Under the pieces are notes generated by a model that had not been told where the DNA came from, searched no databases, and saw nothing but the letters and a program-made list of their open reading frames with translations. Position numbers and translations under genes: made by a program. From Balaenoptera acutorostrata (lineage: Eukaryota > Chordata > Mammalia > Artiodactyla > Balaenopteridae): a stretch of DNA of 64,000 bases. The stretch spans positions 9,730,016 to 9,794,015 of the forward strand of contig NC_080070.1 in the NCBI RefSeq assembly GCF_949987535.1, written 5' to 3'. Below are positions 11,942 through 23,383 of this stretch, in pieces (within the stretch, counting starts at the first letter, position 1; each line of letters starts with the position of its first letter).

Positions 11942-12488
11942 TCTATTCATAATAGCCAAGACATGCTAACAACCTAAATGTCCATCAACAGATGAATGAA
12001 TAAAGAAGATGTGGTACATATATACAATGGAATACTACTCAGCTATGAAAAAGAACAAAATAATGCCATTTGCAGCAACATGGATGCAACTAGAGATGAT
12101 CATACTAAATGAAGTAAGTCAAAAAGAGAAAGACAAATACCATATCATATCATTTATATGTAGAATCTAAAATATGACACAAATGAACCTATCTATGAAA
12201 CAGAAAAAGAATCAGGGACATAGAGAACAGACTGGTGGTTGCCAAGGGAGAGGGGGTTGGGGGAGGGATGGAGTGGGAGGTCAGGGTTAGCAGATGTAAG
12301 CTTTTATATACAGAATGTATAAACAACAAGGTCCTACCATATAGCATAGATAACTATATTCAATATCCTATGATAAACCATAAAGGAAAAGAATATTTTT
12401 AAAAAGTACATATATGTATAACTGAATTACTTTGCTATACAGCAGAAATTAGCACAATGTTGTAAATCAACTGTACTTCAGTAAAAAA
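11942..12488 (+). mobile_element. 5'-truncated L1 3' end with TSD
   Basis: Covers the end of ORF2 and the 3' UTR: 'aacctaaatgtccatcaaca' (11970-11989), 'gaagatgtggtacatatata' (12005-12024), 'gcagcaacatggatgcaact' (12072-12091), the G-rich 'gagagggggttgggggaggg' (12248-12267) and 'gtaaatcaactgtacttcag' at the end. The perfect 12-bp repeat 'gacatatgtgcc' at 11930-11941 and 12489-12500 is the TSD. The tail is short (taaaaaa). Confidence 0.94.
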
Positions 12489-12500
12489 GACATATGTGCC

Positions 12501-12850
12501 CTCTTTTTATGCTTCTGCAGATAGAAATTTAATTATTGTCAGTGTGCTAGCCTGGGGCATGCCCTTAGTTTAGTTGGGAATGCCATCCCGGAGCATGTGT
12601 GAGGAATGAGGGAATGAAAGGGAAGGAAAACCAAAATGGGTTTCTATTATGAAAGGTGGCTGCCATTTTGAGGGACAGATGTGCAATCTTTGGGACTTTC
12701 ATTGGATCCTTAGGGAGAAATTTAATCTGCAGGGTCTGAGATGCTGTTAGGTTGCACCTGTGATAAGCTTTTTGATGACCATGTGAAACTGGCCACCACA
12801 TACACACTGGTTGGAGTAAAAGACGTGTGTATTAAATGGTTCATTAAAAG
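12501..12850. other. Unassigned sequence between an L1 and a SINE
   Basis: Moderately GC-rich for this window, with phrases such as 'gccatcccggagcatgtgtg'. I do not recognise it as a transposon or exon. Confidence 0.5.
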
Positions 12851-12858
12851 GAGTCCAG

Positions 12859-13155
12859 GGGCTTCCCTGGTGGCGCAGTGGTTGAGAATCTGCCTGCCAA
12901 TGCAGGGAACACGAGTTCGAGCCCTGGTCCGGGAAGATCCCACGTGCCGCAGAGCGGCTAGGCCCGTGAGCCACAACTACTGAGCCTGCGCATCTGGAGC
13001 CTGTGCTCCGCAACAAGAGAGGCCGCGATAGTGAGAGGCCCGCGCACCGCGATGAAGAGTGGCCCCCGCTCGCCCCAACTAGAGAAAGCCCTCGCACAGA
13101 AACGAACACCCAACACAGCCAAAAATAAATAAATAAATTTATTAAAAAAAAAAAA
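12859..13155 (+). mobile_element. CHR-type SINE, single-unit body (class A)
   Basis: tRNA-derived SINE with an intact 5' end (gcttccctggtggcgcagtg) and a B-box region (cacgagttcgagccctggtc). The GC-rich body carries one 'gagccacaactactgagcc' unit and 'cgcaccgcgatgaagagtgg', and the tail is (AAAT)n plus A12. The TSD 'gagtccag' is at 12851-12858 and 13156-13163. The clean TSD suggests a fairly young insertion. Long frames on both strands across it come from the GC-rich body and are not genes. Confidence 0.96.
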
Positions 13156-13163
13156 GAGTCCAG

Positions 13164-13571
13164 AAAAAAATTAAAACAAAAGTTGAGGATGCCACATTAA
13201 TATAACTAGACTGAAGCTATACAATAAATAATATGATTGAATGGAAAACATATAGTTCCCATAGAATACTGAATGTAAAATTTCTCTTGGCATTTTATAG
13301 TAAGAACTTGCAAATTTGACAGCGATTCCACTAGAAAAATTTTAAACAGACATCTCTCTCAGTTCTATAGGAAAAAATATGAACAAACACACACATAACC
13401 TTTGAAAAATAGCCACTGCTATTTTAAATCAGCTCTGCTAAATGAAGAACTGTTAAACTTTCTTTAAATTGCTTCTTTGGTGCATGTGTGTTCAGAAAAG
13501 CAGAACACTGTCTTTCACTGCATTTTCCCTTATATAATCAGGCTGTGTCTAATCACCTAAGTATCCTGATT
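13164..13571. other. Unassigned AT-rich sequence
   Basis: Nothing recognised between the SINE and the retrocopy. Confidence 0.5.
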
Positions 13572-13587
13572 AAAAGTTAATCAGGCA

Positions 13588-13829
13588 ATCCCACAAGGAC
13601 TCAGAGGCAAAGAATATACAAATCAATTTTCACTGCAAAGTAAAGGAGCTGTTACAGTGGAGGATTACTGGACTGAATGTCAATATTATGACATAGTATG
13701 AGTGTGTTTCATGTTTGGTAATTGCAATCATTGTTGCTTTTGTTGTGGTCATCCATGTACAATGCTTGGTGTCAGTCTATTTATCTCTTGTAAAAATAAA
13801 ATACAGTGTGTGTGTGTGGGAAAAAAAAA
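13588..13829 (+). pseudogene. Processed retrocopy of an unidentified 3' UTR
   Basis: A 242-bp segment has the three marks of an L1-mobilised mRNA copy. First, a direct repeat 'aaaagttaatcaggca' flanks it at 13572-13587 and 13830-13845 (a few As are shared with the tail). Second, a pure A run ends it at about 13821-13833. Third, a polyadenylation signal (aataaa inside 'aaaaataaaatacag', about 13793-13807) lies about 20 bases before that tail. The body does not resemble a SINE or L1 end and has no plausible coding frame, so it is most likely a 5'-truncated copy of a messenger 3' UTR or of a noncoding RNA. A (GT)6 run sits between signal and tail. I cannot name the parent gene. The alternative is an unrecognised SINE. 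Confidence 0.68.
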
Positions 13830-13845
13830 AAAAGTTAATCAGGCA

Positions 13846-14244
13846 CTTGAAAAATTCTTTTTAAAAACTAATTGTATATACAAGGAGTTCTCATTAGGAA
13901 AATCTATGCCAGTCACATGGAGTCCTTTGACTTATTTTTCATCTTACAAAACAATTATATCTGATTTTCATGATTTAAATGGTTACAATCTCCACCACAA
14001 ATTCCACTAAATTTTCAGTGAACAAATTCATAATCCGTAGTCATATATTTTATTTTAAAGAGCCTCCTGCCTCTAAAGCAATGGAGAATTACATGGAAAT
14101 GTTGGGAAAAAAAGCTGCGCAGGGAGTGAAAAGACAGGAGTTCTACCCTAAGCCCTGTCGGTCCCCGGCTGCACACATCTGGGAGGCTGCTTGAGTTCCC
14201 TGAGCGTCACCACTTACTTACTGGTGAATAAGTCAATTTCCAGC
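13846..14244. other. Unassigned sequence
   Basis: Nothing recognised. The plus-strand frames here (102 and 71 residues) have no known domain. Confidence 0.5.
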
Positions 14245-14470
14245 TCAAGAATGAGTTTGGAGCCAGGCTGATTGCTCAGATTTTATCTCCAGCAATTACT
14301 GGATTTTTGATTTGGGGGCAAGTCACTAAATTCCTCTGAGTTTCAGTTCCATCAGCTGTTAATTAAAAACTTAAAATACTGATTCAGAGTTTTTGAGAAC
14401 TAATTGAAATAATATATGTAAAGTATTTAGCATAGAGGTTGACTCATTTTAAACAGTATTTAGCTGTTTC
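14245..14470 (+). mobile_element. MIR SINE
   Basis: Sense MIR: 'tttggagccaggctgattgc' (14256-14275), 'gggcaagtcactaaattcct' (14317-14336), 'ctgagtttcagttccatcag', then 'gtaaagtatttagcatagag' (14418-14437). Near full-length but diverged. Confidence 0.78.
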
Positions 14471-14676
14471 TCTTTATTTGCCCCTTTCCAGAATACAAAG
14501 CAAGAACCCACTGGCCAAAGTTCTCTACTAGCCTAGCACACATCTTTTCTCACATATGCTAAGAAGGGGAGCTCCCTCCTCCATCAAAGGCTGAAACTTC
14601 CTTTTCTTCCCTGAATCCTCTCTTGCTTTGTTTCCTCAAAAAGGCTTGTATATTGATATTGTTTTCCCTTCTGCAT

Positions 14677-14766
14677 CCTCAAAGGCTCCCTTTTCTCTCA
14701 ACCTCAAAGGCTCCCTTTTCTCTCCCTTTTCTCTCTCCCTTTTCTCTCCTTTTCTTTTCTCTCTCA
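14677..14766. repeat. CT-rich tandem repeat
   Basis: Two near-identical 24-bp units starting 'cctcaaaggctcccttttct' (14677-14700 and 14702-14725) run into irregular cccttttctct units. The strand asymmetry is strong, with almost all pyrimidines on the plus strand. Confidence 0.87.
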
Positions 14767-14801
14767 GCATAGACATATGTTCTATTGCTCTATCTGTACC
14801 C

Positions 14802-14839
14802 GTGTGTGTTGTGTGTGTCGTGTGTGTGTATGTGTGTAC
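14802..14839. repeat. Interrupted (GT)n microsatellite
   Basis: GT dinucleotides interrupted by tt, cg and ta. Confidence 0.85.
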
Positions 14840-15446
14840 TTCTCCCTGACCCAATATATCTCTCCAGCTATTTCTCTCTGTTATCACCACAAAACTCTAA
14901 AGAGCTGTCTACATATTCTATCTTGATTTTATTTCTCATTCACTCTAAGAAAAAAAAATTAACATTTTTTAAAAGATTTCACTGAAGTATAGCAGACATG
15001 CAATATTATTTTCATTCACTCAATCTCACCTGTCAGGGTTCTTTTCTATTGTACTATTTCATGGAACCTTCTCTTTTCAGGGTCAAGAACAATTCCCACG
15101 ATGTCATCCTATGTCATCTTATTCACCTCTTCGCGGGACTCGGCAGAACCCACCCCTCATTTTGTCTTAGGACACTCCCCTATCTTAGTTCCCTGTCAAC
15201 CCTCCATCCTGAGTTTCCTCTTATTACTGGTTCACTGATGTTCCGTCCCCTTTGCTAGTTGCATCTTTTTACCCACCTGCACTGTTGGGGCCACTCATGG
15301 CTCAGTCCTGGGTTACTTCTCTCAAAACTTATTCCCTAAAAAACTCTCATATATTCTCATCCTTAATGCCATTAATGCTGCTTATACACAGCTTTTAATA
15401 GATAGAAGATAGATGTACCTAGCTAGCTAGAGATATATAGTTAATT
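14840..15446. other. Unassigned sequence
   Basis: No gene recognised. The plus frame 14998-15258 (86 residues) has no known motif. Short tandem tagc/gata patches lie near 15402-15432. Confidence 0.5.
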
Positions 15447-15645
15447 ATTTAGGGCATACGACTGCTTGAGTTTAAATCCTAGTTTTGCAACTCAGTAGCT
15501 ACACAACTTTGGCAAGTCACGTCACTTCTCTGTGCCTTACTTTAAATCTATTTCATCAAATTATTGACAGTATTAATAAAGGTTGAGTCCTTAAAAAAGT
15601 GGCACATAATGTGCTATGTAAATAGTTAATATCATTGCTATTTTT
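15447..15645 (+). mobile_element. MIR SINE
   Basis: Sense MIR: 'gagtttaaatcctagttttg' (15468-15487), 'actcagtagctacacaactt', 'ggcaagtcacgtcacttctc' (15511-15530), then the diverged 3' part. It directly precedes an L2 remnant. Confidence 0.75.
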
Positions 15646-15654
15646 ACAGTAATT

Positions 15655-16225
15655 CAGATTTTGTCACTCCCCCACTTAAAACCCTTCTTTCATTGTACTT
15701 AGAATAAAATTCAGCGTCTCTGTTAGTTTACAAGGCCCTACATCACCTGACCCCAGATTTTCCCTCCATCTCAACTCACACTCCCGCGCGCCCCCCACCC
15801 CCCCGCACCACCTCCTTGCCTTGTTCACTAGCCTCTAGTCACATGGGTCTTTTTTTTTTTTTTTTTTTAGCTCCTCAGACATGAAAACATCTTGTCTCTG
15901 GGGATTTTGCACATACCTCAGTCCACCCTGCTCTCCTAGGCAGCTCCTTCACATCCTTGGGTTTAAGTGCAAGCCTGTCTTCTTATTCCTTTTATGCTTA
16001 TTCCACAGTCACATATCTGTGGCTGTGCCCCGCTTCCATATCCCAATTATTTTCTACCTTGGACCCTTCTTTGTTTCCTTCATAGACTTTATCACAATAG
16101 ATAATGCTAATGCTTTTGTTTTTGTTCTTTCCTGCTAGAGCATGAGTTTGAGTAGGTGAGAATTCTATCTTTCCCTTCACAGTGTCTCACACTTACTAGG
16201 CACTTAAAAGTATTTGTGCAATAAT
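15655..16225 (+). mobile_element. L2 LINE 3' end, interrupted by a T run
   Basis: L2 phrases in order: 'agaataaaattcagcgtctc' (15701-15720), 'tacaaggccctacatcacct' (15729-15748), 'ttttgcacatacctcagtcc' (15905-15924), 'cttcatagactttatcacaa' and 'cttactaggcacttaaaagt' near the tail. A run of 19 T at 15850-15868 and a C-rich patch at 15782-15807 break the similarity. Confidence 0.76.
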
Positions 16226-17532
16226 GAGCAAAGGAAGATATAGGAAAGTAGTTTTTAACCTCAATATAAGATAAAACTGTCTAACAGACCCATCGAAAAA
16301 GCATCTTACAAAGCAGTAAGTTCAAGCAACATTACAAATCCAAGGGTTGGAGTGAAAATCTTCTTCATTTCTGTACCTTGATTTCTGTATCTTTTAATGA
16401 ACAAAGAAAAGGATCAATACTGTTTTGTAACATTTTTGTGTACTATCACAAATAGTCCGTGCTTCTGAATAATAATGATAGACAGTACCACCTTAATAAC
16501 AAAATTCAAGTACCTTGTTCTCACTATGCTTACAAAATTTTACGTATTTTAAATATTCTAAATATTCTCTTCCATGTCGTTATATTTACCTATTGGCTTT
16601 TCAAGCTTTCATTGCAGGCATTTAGAGCTTGTGATAATCCAATCATGACTATTGCATGACACTTTTGCCGAGCGTTAGCCTGCCAATCATATGGAATCTG
16701 ATTTCTCATTTAAAAATGGATCCTGTTTTACAGAGAACCACTGGGAGTAATCTACTTTCTACCAGAGAGCAACTGAAACATTTGAGACAAATTCAGTCTT
16801 TTAGAGCAGCAGGGTACCATTTAGTAATTTACCTCCTCTGGGGCATTAATTGGTACCCTAAAGTACTGTAAGAGTTAATTTACCTCATACAGTGAACACT
16901 TGAATCCTAGGAAAGGATGTTTAGTTTAGCTCAAAACAAAGCAGGATTAAGACAGAAATTAAAAGTAGCTTAAATAATGTACTATAACATATTTAGGTAA
17001 AAAAACTACTTTGGTTAAGGTGTCATTTTTCTTTCACGAGTATTTTAGGAATTTGTAGTTATTAAGCTCCATGCCTCTTTCCCTTGCTTGAAAAAAACAG
17101 AATTCCTGTTGCCAAATATTGATACATTTGCAATTAATATAGGGTGTTGAGTCATTCTCAAAGATCATGATGCTAGAACATAATTTCTAATAAACACTCC
17201 TGTGAAATTCTACTGAAAGCAAAAAGAAAAAGAATCATGAATGCACTCAGCAAGTGTATAGTATTCTGAGTGGCCCTGGTATCACATATGGCCCTAAACT
17301 GATGAATCACTATTTCACTTCAGTGACTTGGGTAACAAGTGCCACTATCAATTGAGAAGGTCCGCTTTTTATCCACAAATTTCCTTGAAAGTGAGAATCA
17401 ATTTGAGAATTCCTACTAACGCCACAATGCACTATCATTCCAGTAGAAAAGACCTGTGGTTTGCAAACTTTTTTAAAGCCATAGAAAGCCAGGGGAATTA
17501 CTCTGAATGAACTGGAATTTGGAGATCTAAGA
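16226..17532. other. Unassigned AT-rich sequence
   Basis: No gene or recognised transposon in 1.3 kb. Two plus-strand frames (16459-16659 and 16656-16871) meet at 16656 but have no protein motifs and biased AT composition, and I read them as chance. Confidence 0.5.
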
Positions 17533-17786
17533 TGTGCGCCACAACTACTGAGCTTGCGCTCTAGAGCTCGCGAGCCATAACTACTGAGCCCGCGTGCCAC
17601 AACTACTGAAGCCTGCACACCTAGACCCCGTGCTCTGCAACAAGAGAAGCCACTACAAAGAGAAGCCCACACACCAGATCAAAGAGTAGCCCCCACTCAC
17701 CGCAACTAGAGAAAGCCTGCACACAGCAATGAAGACCCAACGCAGCCGAAAATAAATAAATAAATAAATAACTTTTTTAAAAAAGA
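17533..17786 (+). mobile_element. CHR-type SINE, three-unit body (class B), 5'-truncated
   Basis: The tRNA-like head with A and B boxes is missing. The copy starts in the body with three successive 'gccacaactactgagc'-type units, continues through 'tgctctgcaacaagagaagc' and 'gcagccgaaaataaataaat', and ends in (AAAT)n. No clear TSD. Confidence 0.9.
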
Positions 17787-18191
17787 AATGATTATAATCT
17801 CCTTCATTGAAAGTCAAATTTACCCAGCTGAAACCTGAAGGAAGAAAAGGATTTTGCTGGCATGAGGCAGGAGAAGGGTATTTCTATCAAGGGAGACAGA
17901 CATGATAAAGGCTTAACAATGGAAAAAAAAGAGAGATTTCAGGCGTCTGAAAGTAGGTCAGCATTCCTGGAGCTTAGATTGCGTCAGAAATAGAAATGGT
18001 GGTGGACGTCAAGCCTACAGATGTTAGCAGAACTCTGGTATTGAGGAACCTTTTATTTCAGGTTAAGAGTTTTGCATTTTATCCTAAAATAATGTGGAAT
18101 CCTTAAGCTGAGAGAGATCTTTCCAGATCTGTAAATCAAAGAGATCAGTCAGACTACAAAACTTTATGTTAGCAGTGAAGACTACTGAAGT
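17787..18191. other. Unassigned sequence between two SINEs
   Basis: Nothing recognised in about 400 bases. Confidence 0.5.
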
Positions 18192-18205
18192 CACTGAATT
18201 TGTTT

Positions 18206-18560
18206 GTTTTTTTAATGATGTATTTCTTTTTATTTATTTATTTATTTTATTTATTTATTTTTGGCTGCATTGGGTCTTCATTGCTGAGCGCGGGCTTTCT
18301 CTAGTTGTGGCGAGCGGGGGCTACTCTTTGTTGCGGCGTGTGGGCTTCTCACTGCGGTGGCTTCTCTTGTTGCAGAGCGTGGGCTCTAGGTGCACAGGCT
18401 TCAGTAGTTGTGGCTCGCGGGCTCTAGAGCGCAGTCTCAGTAGTTGTGGCGCATGGGCTTAGTCGCTCTGTGGCATGTGGGATCTTCCCGGACTAGGGCT
18501 CGAACCCGTGTCCCCTGCATTGATAGGCAGATTCTTAACAACTGTGCCACTAGGGAAGCC
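18206..18560 (-). mobile_element. CHR-type SINE, two-unit body (class B variant), full length
   Basis: The reverse-complement SINE runs from a TTTA-rich tail on the left to the head on the right (ccactagggaagccc). The B box appears as 'agggctcgaacccgtgtccc' (18496-18515). Only two of the three body units of this class are present. The TSD 'cactgaatttgttt' is perfect at 18192-18205 and 18561-18574. Confidence 0.96.
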
Positions 18561-18622
18561 CACTGAATTTGTTTTTGATATCACAATTCATATTGCTGCT
18601 GCACAACTTCAAACGTTCACAC

Positions 18623-18648
18623 GTGTGTGTGTGTGTGTGTGTGTGTGT
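18623..18648. repeat. (GT)13 microsatellite
   Basis: An uninterrupted 26-bp GT run, followed by 'atagacatacacacacatac', a short reverse-type CA stretch that could pair with it. Confidence 0.95.
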
Positions 18649-18971
18649 ATAGACATACACACACATACATTCAAATAGAATATCTCTTATAAAGTCATTT
18701 GGGATATTTATAAGCTACTGCCTATAACAAAGTTAATGTCTACATGTTATTTATCAGACCCTAGGCCAATTTCAGAATCTTTTAGAAAAAGAAACATTGG
18801 ACTGTTCATAGACACATGTTTTTCTACAATCCTACAAAAAAATACACAAAACTCTACAGCTATATTAACCTTCAACTGCATGGCATCTGTGGGTAGTCAT
18901 GGCAGTATGCCAGTGAACAAGAGTTCGCTCTAACGAAATAAAGGAAATAAAGGAAAAATTGCACAAAATAC

Positions 18972-18995
18972 ATTCTAACAATACATTGTTAGAAT
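18972..18995. repeat. Perfect 11-bp inverted repeat
   Basis: Arms attctaacaat (18972-18982) and attgttagaat (18985-18995), separated by two bases. Perfect pairing gives a compact cruciform or hairpin. No loop-stem-U-run terminator logic applies in this genome. Confidence 0.92.
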
Positions 18996-19014
18996 ACTGT
19001 GTGGTTACAAAAAA

Positions 19015-19115
19015 TTCAAGAGTTAGAATCACAGCATGATGGAATTGACAGACCTTAGTGATCATGGAACCCAATCTTATTTCCACACATGAGATGACTG
19101 AGCTCTCTGGAATGA
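19015..19115 (-). mobile_element. Possible L3/CR1-type LINE 3' end
   Basis: The phrases 'ttagaatcacagcatgatgg' (19023-19042) and 'gaccttagtgatcatggaac' (19051-19070) resemble the reverse complement of the CR1/L3 3' end (diagnostic 'gatcatctagtcc' block). Short and diverged. Confidence 0.42.
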
Positions 19116-20219
19116 GAGGAACTTGCTAGAGTCCTCACGTCTATTCCTTGCGTACGGAGGAGAAAGCTTTGAAAGCCTTGAGAGATTTCCCACATCCACC
19201 ACATAAAATGACCTACTTACTGCCTTATGCTGTTTGGTGGTGCTCCTGTGTCTCAGGTTGAAACACAAGAGCTCTGTTTCCAGCCTCACATATTCTCTTC
19301 TGAAAACTCCTATTCCTCCTAAATTATGGGGTCATTCCTCTGATCTTAGAATTCCTTATGTAATAGAATCAGAATAAATGGGATCATAGCTTCCTTCTAC
19401 CATAAAATAATCTTTTTAATTGAGATCAACCACAACCAAAGGAAAATAGCAGTAGCTGCTTCCCAGCCAAGATTTAGTGACTCACAGCTTCTGTTGGCAA
19501 CATCTTAGTGAGAGGATGGAAAAAACACCTGATTTTCCTCACCTGTGGAAACATCACCAAAGACCACCCCTAGCTGCACAGCCCAGGGAGTGAGAGGGAT
19601 AAACCACTGTCTTCCTTTCATTCATTTGTAGAGTCCATTTCATAATCTAAAATCACTTTGAGTTCAGTTTATTTTAAGCATAGTGATTAATTGAGCATCA
19701 TTATTTTAGGTTTTCTTTTTTCCTTATTGTTTTTGGAAGTATCCAACTCTTCTAACACTAGTAACACTCTAGAATAATGAAATCTAATCAACAATCTTTA
19801 GCCTGCTGTTATCAAAACTCTGTATTTGTTAATACCATCTTTTCTCAAAGTTCATCATCCAGCTGTAATGATTTCTTTTGATCTTCCTTTCATTAGATGC
19901 CACAGATCTGTAACTCTTCAATATTACTCTTTTTCCCAAACTCATCCTGGCTGTCAGATCTTTGGTCAAAGTGTTCTAAAGAACTCAGTTTTGCTTACCC
20001 TGAACAAGATGTTATAATGACCTCGATCACTGCTGCTGGATGTTGTTTTTGCAAGAAAGGAGGCTGTGCTTGATGAGATGAGGGAAACATGGCAGAACTG
20101 TTTTCTGTGCAAAAGCTGTAACCATAAGCAGTGACCTGAAGAAAAGTCACGTATAGGCGGCTTCCAAGTTGTCATGCTTAGGAGCGTAAGGGAACACTGA
20201 AAGTAAATGTTTAAAGAAA
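19116..20219. other. Unassigned sequence
   Basis: No gene or transposon recognised in 1.1 kb. Confidence 0.5.
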
Positions 20220-20244
20220 GTGTGTGTGTGTGTGTGTGTGTGTG
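20220..20244. repeat. (GT)12 microsatellite
   Basis: Pure GT run followed by cttgtgtgc. Confidence 0.95.
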
Positions 20245-22544
20245 CTTGTGTGCATTTAAGGGGTGGAGGAAAGGCTTGTCAAGATCTAGCAAAGCAGAAA
20301 AATCATATGAATCAATGCTCTACATGAAACAGTAGTTCCACGCCCATGTACAAACTCCATAGAGAATCTCTAACTGTAAGGCTAGGATGAAATAAATAAA
20401 ATAATGTTTAAAAATTGGCACATTTATCCATTTTGCATAATATCCTGTCTTGATAATAATTAACCTTTTTTCACATTCAAATTAGAGATCAAAAAATTTG
20501 ACTTTGTATTGACTTTCATTAGCTTATTGCTTTAAAAGGAGGTACTATTTATGTTTTTCAACACCTAGGAATGAGACAGTAAATTCTTCAAATCCTTAAT
20601 ACCTAGTTTCTAAATGTGTGGTTATAACTCTTTTTGGCTGGCATAAGAATACGTAATGTCTTCTTTTATCACCTTGTTCAGTGATTCATTCATTCACATT
20701 CATTCCCTCTATCCTATACTTTCTTTTATTTTCATGTGAATGTTTCTGAGACAGAATGTTCCTATGCTACTTCTCCACATCTCAAATAAAGAGGGAAGTA
20801 CCTAGAGGTTAGTTATGTCTGATGAAACCAGAGGCTATTACTTAGTAAGCAACAGGGGCACAAAATAGTGAAGGACAGCAGCTAAGGTTGTTGGTCAGAC
20901 ATCAGGAACTTGCATTCTAAATGCACCGATTGTGAGAATTATAAACTCGGGTTATAATCCCAGAATCTCCTGTTGAAGGTCTTGAAACAAAAATGTAGAC
21001 TTTGAGACATAACCTATCTGATGTCAATGGACAGAGCTTCCCAGGAAATATCATTTGACTTCGCAAAACTCTATAGTGTGTGTGTTTACGTGCATACTTT
21101 TTTATATGTTTCCTCAATTGAGACTTTTAGCTAGAGAGGGTTATTTTCTTGTTTGAAATACATAGGTAAATCATGGGACCAATTACTGACTCTGCAGTAA
21201 AAGTAAGGATATTCATACACCCCTTGTCCTTGTGTTGTACAAGATGAAAGCAATGTTTTAAAACAAACAAACAAAAAACACCTGAGAACTCAAGAAACCC
21301 AATGGGAGAATGAAAAAAGTGTAAAAAGTACTACTTTGATGAACACCTATATATCTGTTCATCCCTCCACCAGCTAAGACATGCAAGAGTTAAAACGTGC
21401 TTAAATAAGAAAACAACAAAATATATTAATTAAAATGAAAAGACTTTTGACAAAGGTATTGTGGACTGTGTAAATTAATGTCATTATATAATCTAATTTT
21501 ATTTAAGTAGGGATTAAACAGAGAGCAGAACTGAGAACTCCTCTGCATTCTTTTCTGATGGGCTCACTACACATCACCTGCATGTGTTTTAGAGATTATG
21601 GGAGAGATTTATTATCACAAAACAGGCACAAATAGCTCATGACCAGCGACAGTTTTGAAAGGTGACCAATACCCATGAGGAACATGATTAGCTGACTTTA
21701 AATAATGCAGTGCTGTCACCATGGGGGTGCTTCCTAGACTTGGATGAAATCATGCCTAGAAAGTTGCTCCAGTGTTATTGGAACCCCATGCTGTTAAGTA
21801 ACATTTACCTCAGTTATCTGGCACTATTAGCATTATCCCCCATTGGTCAGCTAATTAGACATAAACCTATTAAACAAAAAGAAACTTTTATGTACACTCT
21901 ATTGCTTAAATCAAGCTTTTGCATATTTAAATTGTCATCTTGTTTATGATGTAAAATACATTCTGATTCTTCTTTATGAATTTTAAGAATGGATGAAGGA
22001 AACAGTTGATAAGGTTTATTTGTTCTGATATACATGGAATTTGAATAAAGCAAAAAAAGAATCTTAAAACTACAAACACATTCGTACTGTACTTATGTTT
22101 AGAAACCACACGTCCCCTGAGAACCAGTTTATATTGTATATTTAAATATGCAACAAACTTCCACATATAGTCAACTGCGTAGACTTATCACTGTTGCCAA
22201 TAAGACACACCTGAACCTATTGCCAATCCTTTTGCCTGCTACATCATTCCATGAATCCTCTTTCCAAACACAAATTTATGCCATTGACATGCCTCATATT
22301 TTCCTCCTTACCCCACTGAAATCATGCTGCTTTTATGTTACCAGAATATGCCCAAAGGCCCAGCTCAATTTCTTTTTCCCCCTTAATGGTCTGAAATTGA
22401 ATCTATTGAGAAAGAGACCAGGTTGCCCATTTAATATAAGAAAATCATATGATCCCTTAAAAGACCAATAAAACAGGAACTGAAGAACGAAATATGCATA
22501 TAGCTACAATGATATGAACACTGACAATGCCTTAACTTTAGATA
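20245..22544. other. Unassigned sequence, 2.3 kb
   Basis: No gene, recognised transposon or large simple repeat. Small A/C-rich patch at about 21261-21280. The plus frame 22148-22471 (107 residues) has no motif I know and no splice or promoter context. Confidence 0.5.
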
Positions 22545-22745
22545 TTATCAAAACAGTTTCATTTAAATCTTACAAAGCCCTGAGAAGTGGACCAAGCTAT
22601 CAACATTATACTTATTTCTATATATAGAATCTAAAGCTCACAGCAGATAAGTGTCTCATCCAAGGTCACGTAACTAGTAAGTAGCAAAAAAATGGACAAA
22701 ACCTGGTTTTTCTGACTCCTGGTGTAGAATATTTCCTCTACAAGA
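22545..22745 (-). mobile_element. MIR SINE
   Basis: Reverse-complement MIR: 'gtttcatttaaatcttacaa' (22556-22575), 'atccaaggtcacgtaactag' (22658-22677), then 'tggtttttctgactcctggt' (22704-22723). Order and spacing match a nearly full-length MIR. Confidence 0.78.
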
Positions 22746-22934
22746 GTAGCTTTCTAACGTGCAGTACAAACCGTGTAGGGCTGCAGGTTACTGCGCTAAG
22801 TGTAAATATTCCTCAACCAGCACCAGGATTCAACTGAGGAACACATGTTCACAAATATTCTCACCTGGTTTAGGGTCACAGCATCTGGGGTACTACGAGG
22901 TGGCCAAACCTCCCCCCTTTCCTTTCTCTCCCCA

Positions 22935-23130
22935 GAATGGTTAGAAGTCAGGGCTTTGGAGTCAGACAGATACGAGTACATATTCTGGTTCTACTATTAC
23001 TAGCTTCCTTACTTTGGGCTAATTACTGAATTTTAGGCCTAAGTCTTAGTTTCCTCAACTGAAAGTAGCAGTATATGTAAAGGGCTTAGCACCACTTAGC
23101 TAACATGAATTAATATTACTAATTATGATA
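22935..23130 (+). mobile_element. MIR SINE
   Basis: Sense MIR: 'ggctttggagtcagacagat' (22951-22970), 'ctactattactagcttcctt', 'aagtcttagtttcctcaact' (23041-23060), then 'gtaaagggcttagcaccact'. It lies about 190 bases from an opposite-strand MIR. Confidence 0.76.
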
Positions 23131-23383
23131 GCAATGTTTTTAATATATGCAGTTGGTGTTATAATAATAAAGTATAAATTTAAATTGTAAATTAATTTAA
23201 ATAAACTTTCCATTGGTATATACCTTATTCATAGATACCAATAATTTTAACTCTATTCTATAGTCTATTGTTATTATTATTACTATTAAAATAGGCCATC
23301 ATAACCTAACATTTTGTGAAATATTCTTCAACCCCAATGCAGCTACTACTTTTTTCAGGTATATGGGTACATACTCTACTTTT

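Noticed and set aside
12747..13109. Frames of 80-120 residues on both strands across the SINE
   Set aside because: They are produced by the GC-rich SINE body. Similar peptides recur at 23363-23759, 39892-40251 and 43671-44028, wherever the same SINE lies.
12859..13155. tRNA-like A and B boxes, considered as a tRNA gene
   Set aside because: No cloverleaf of tRNA length. The sequence continues into a long SINE body with an A-rich tail and a TSD.
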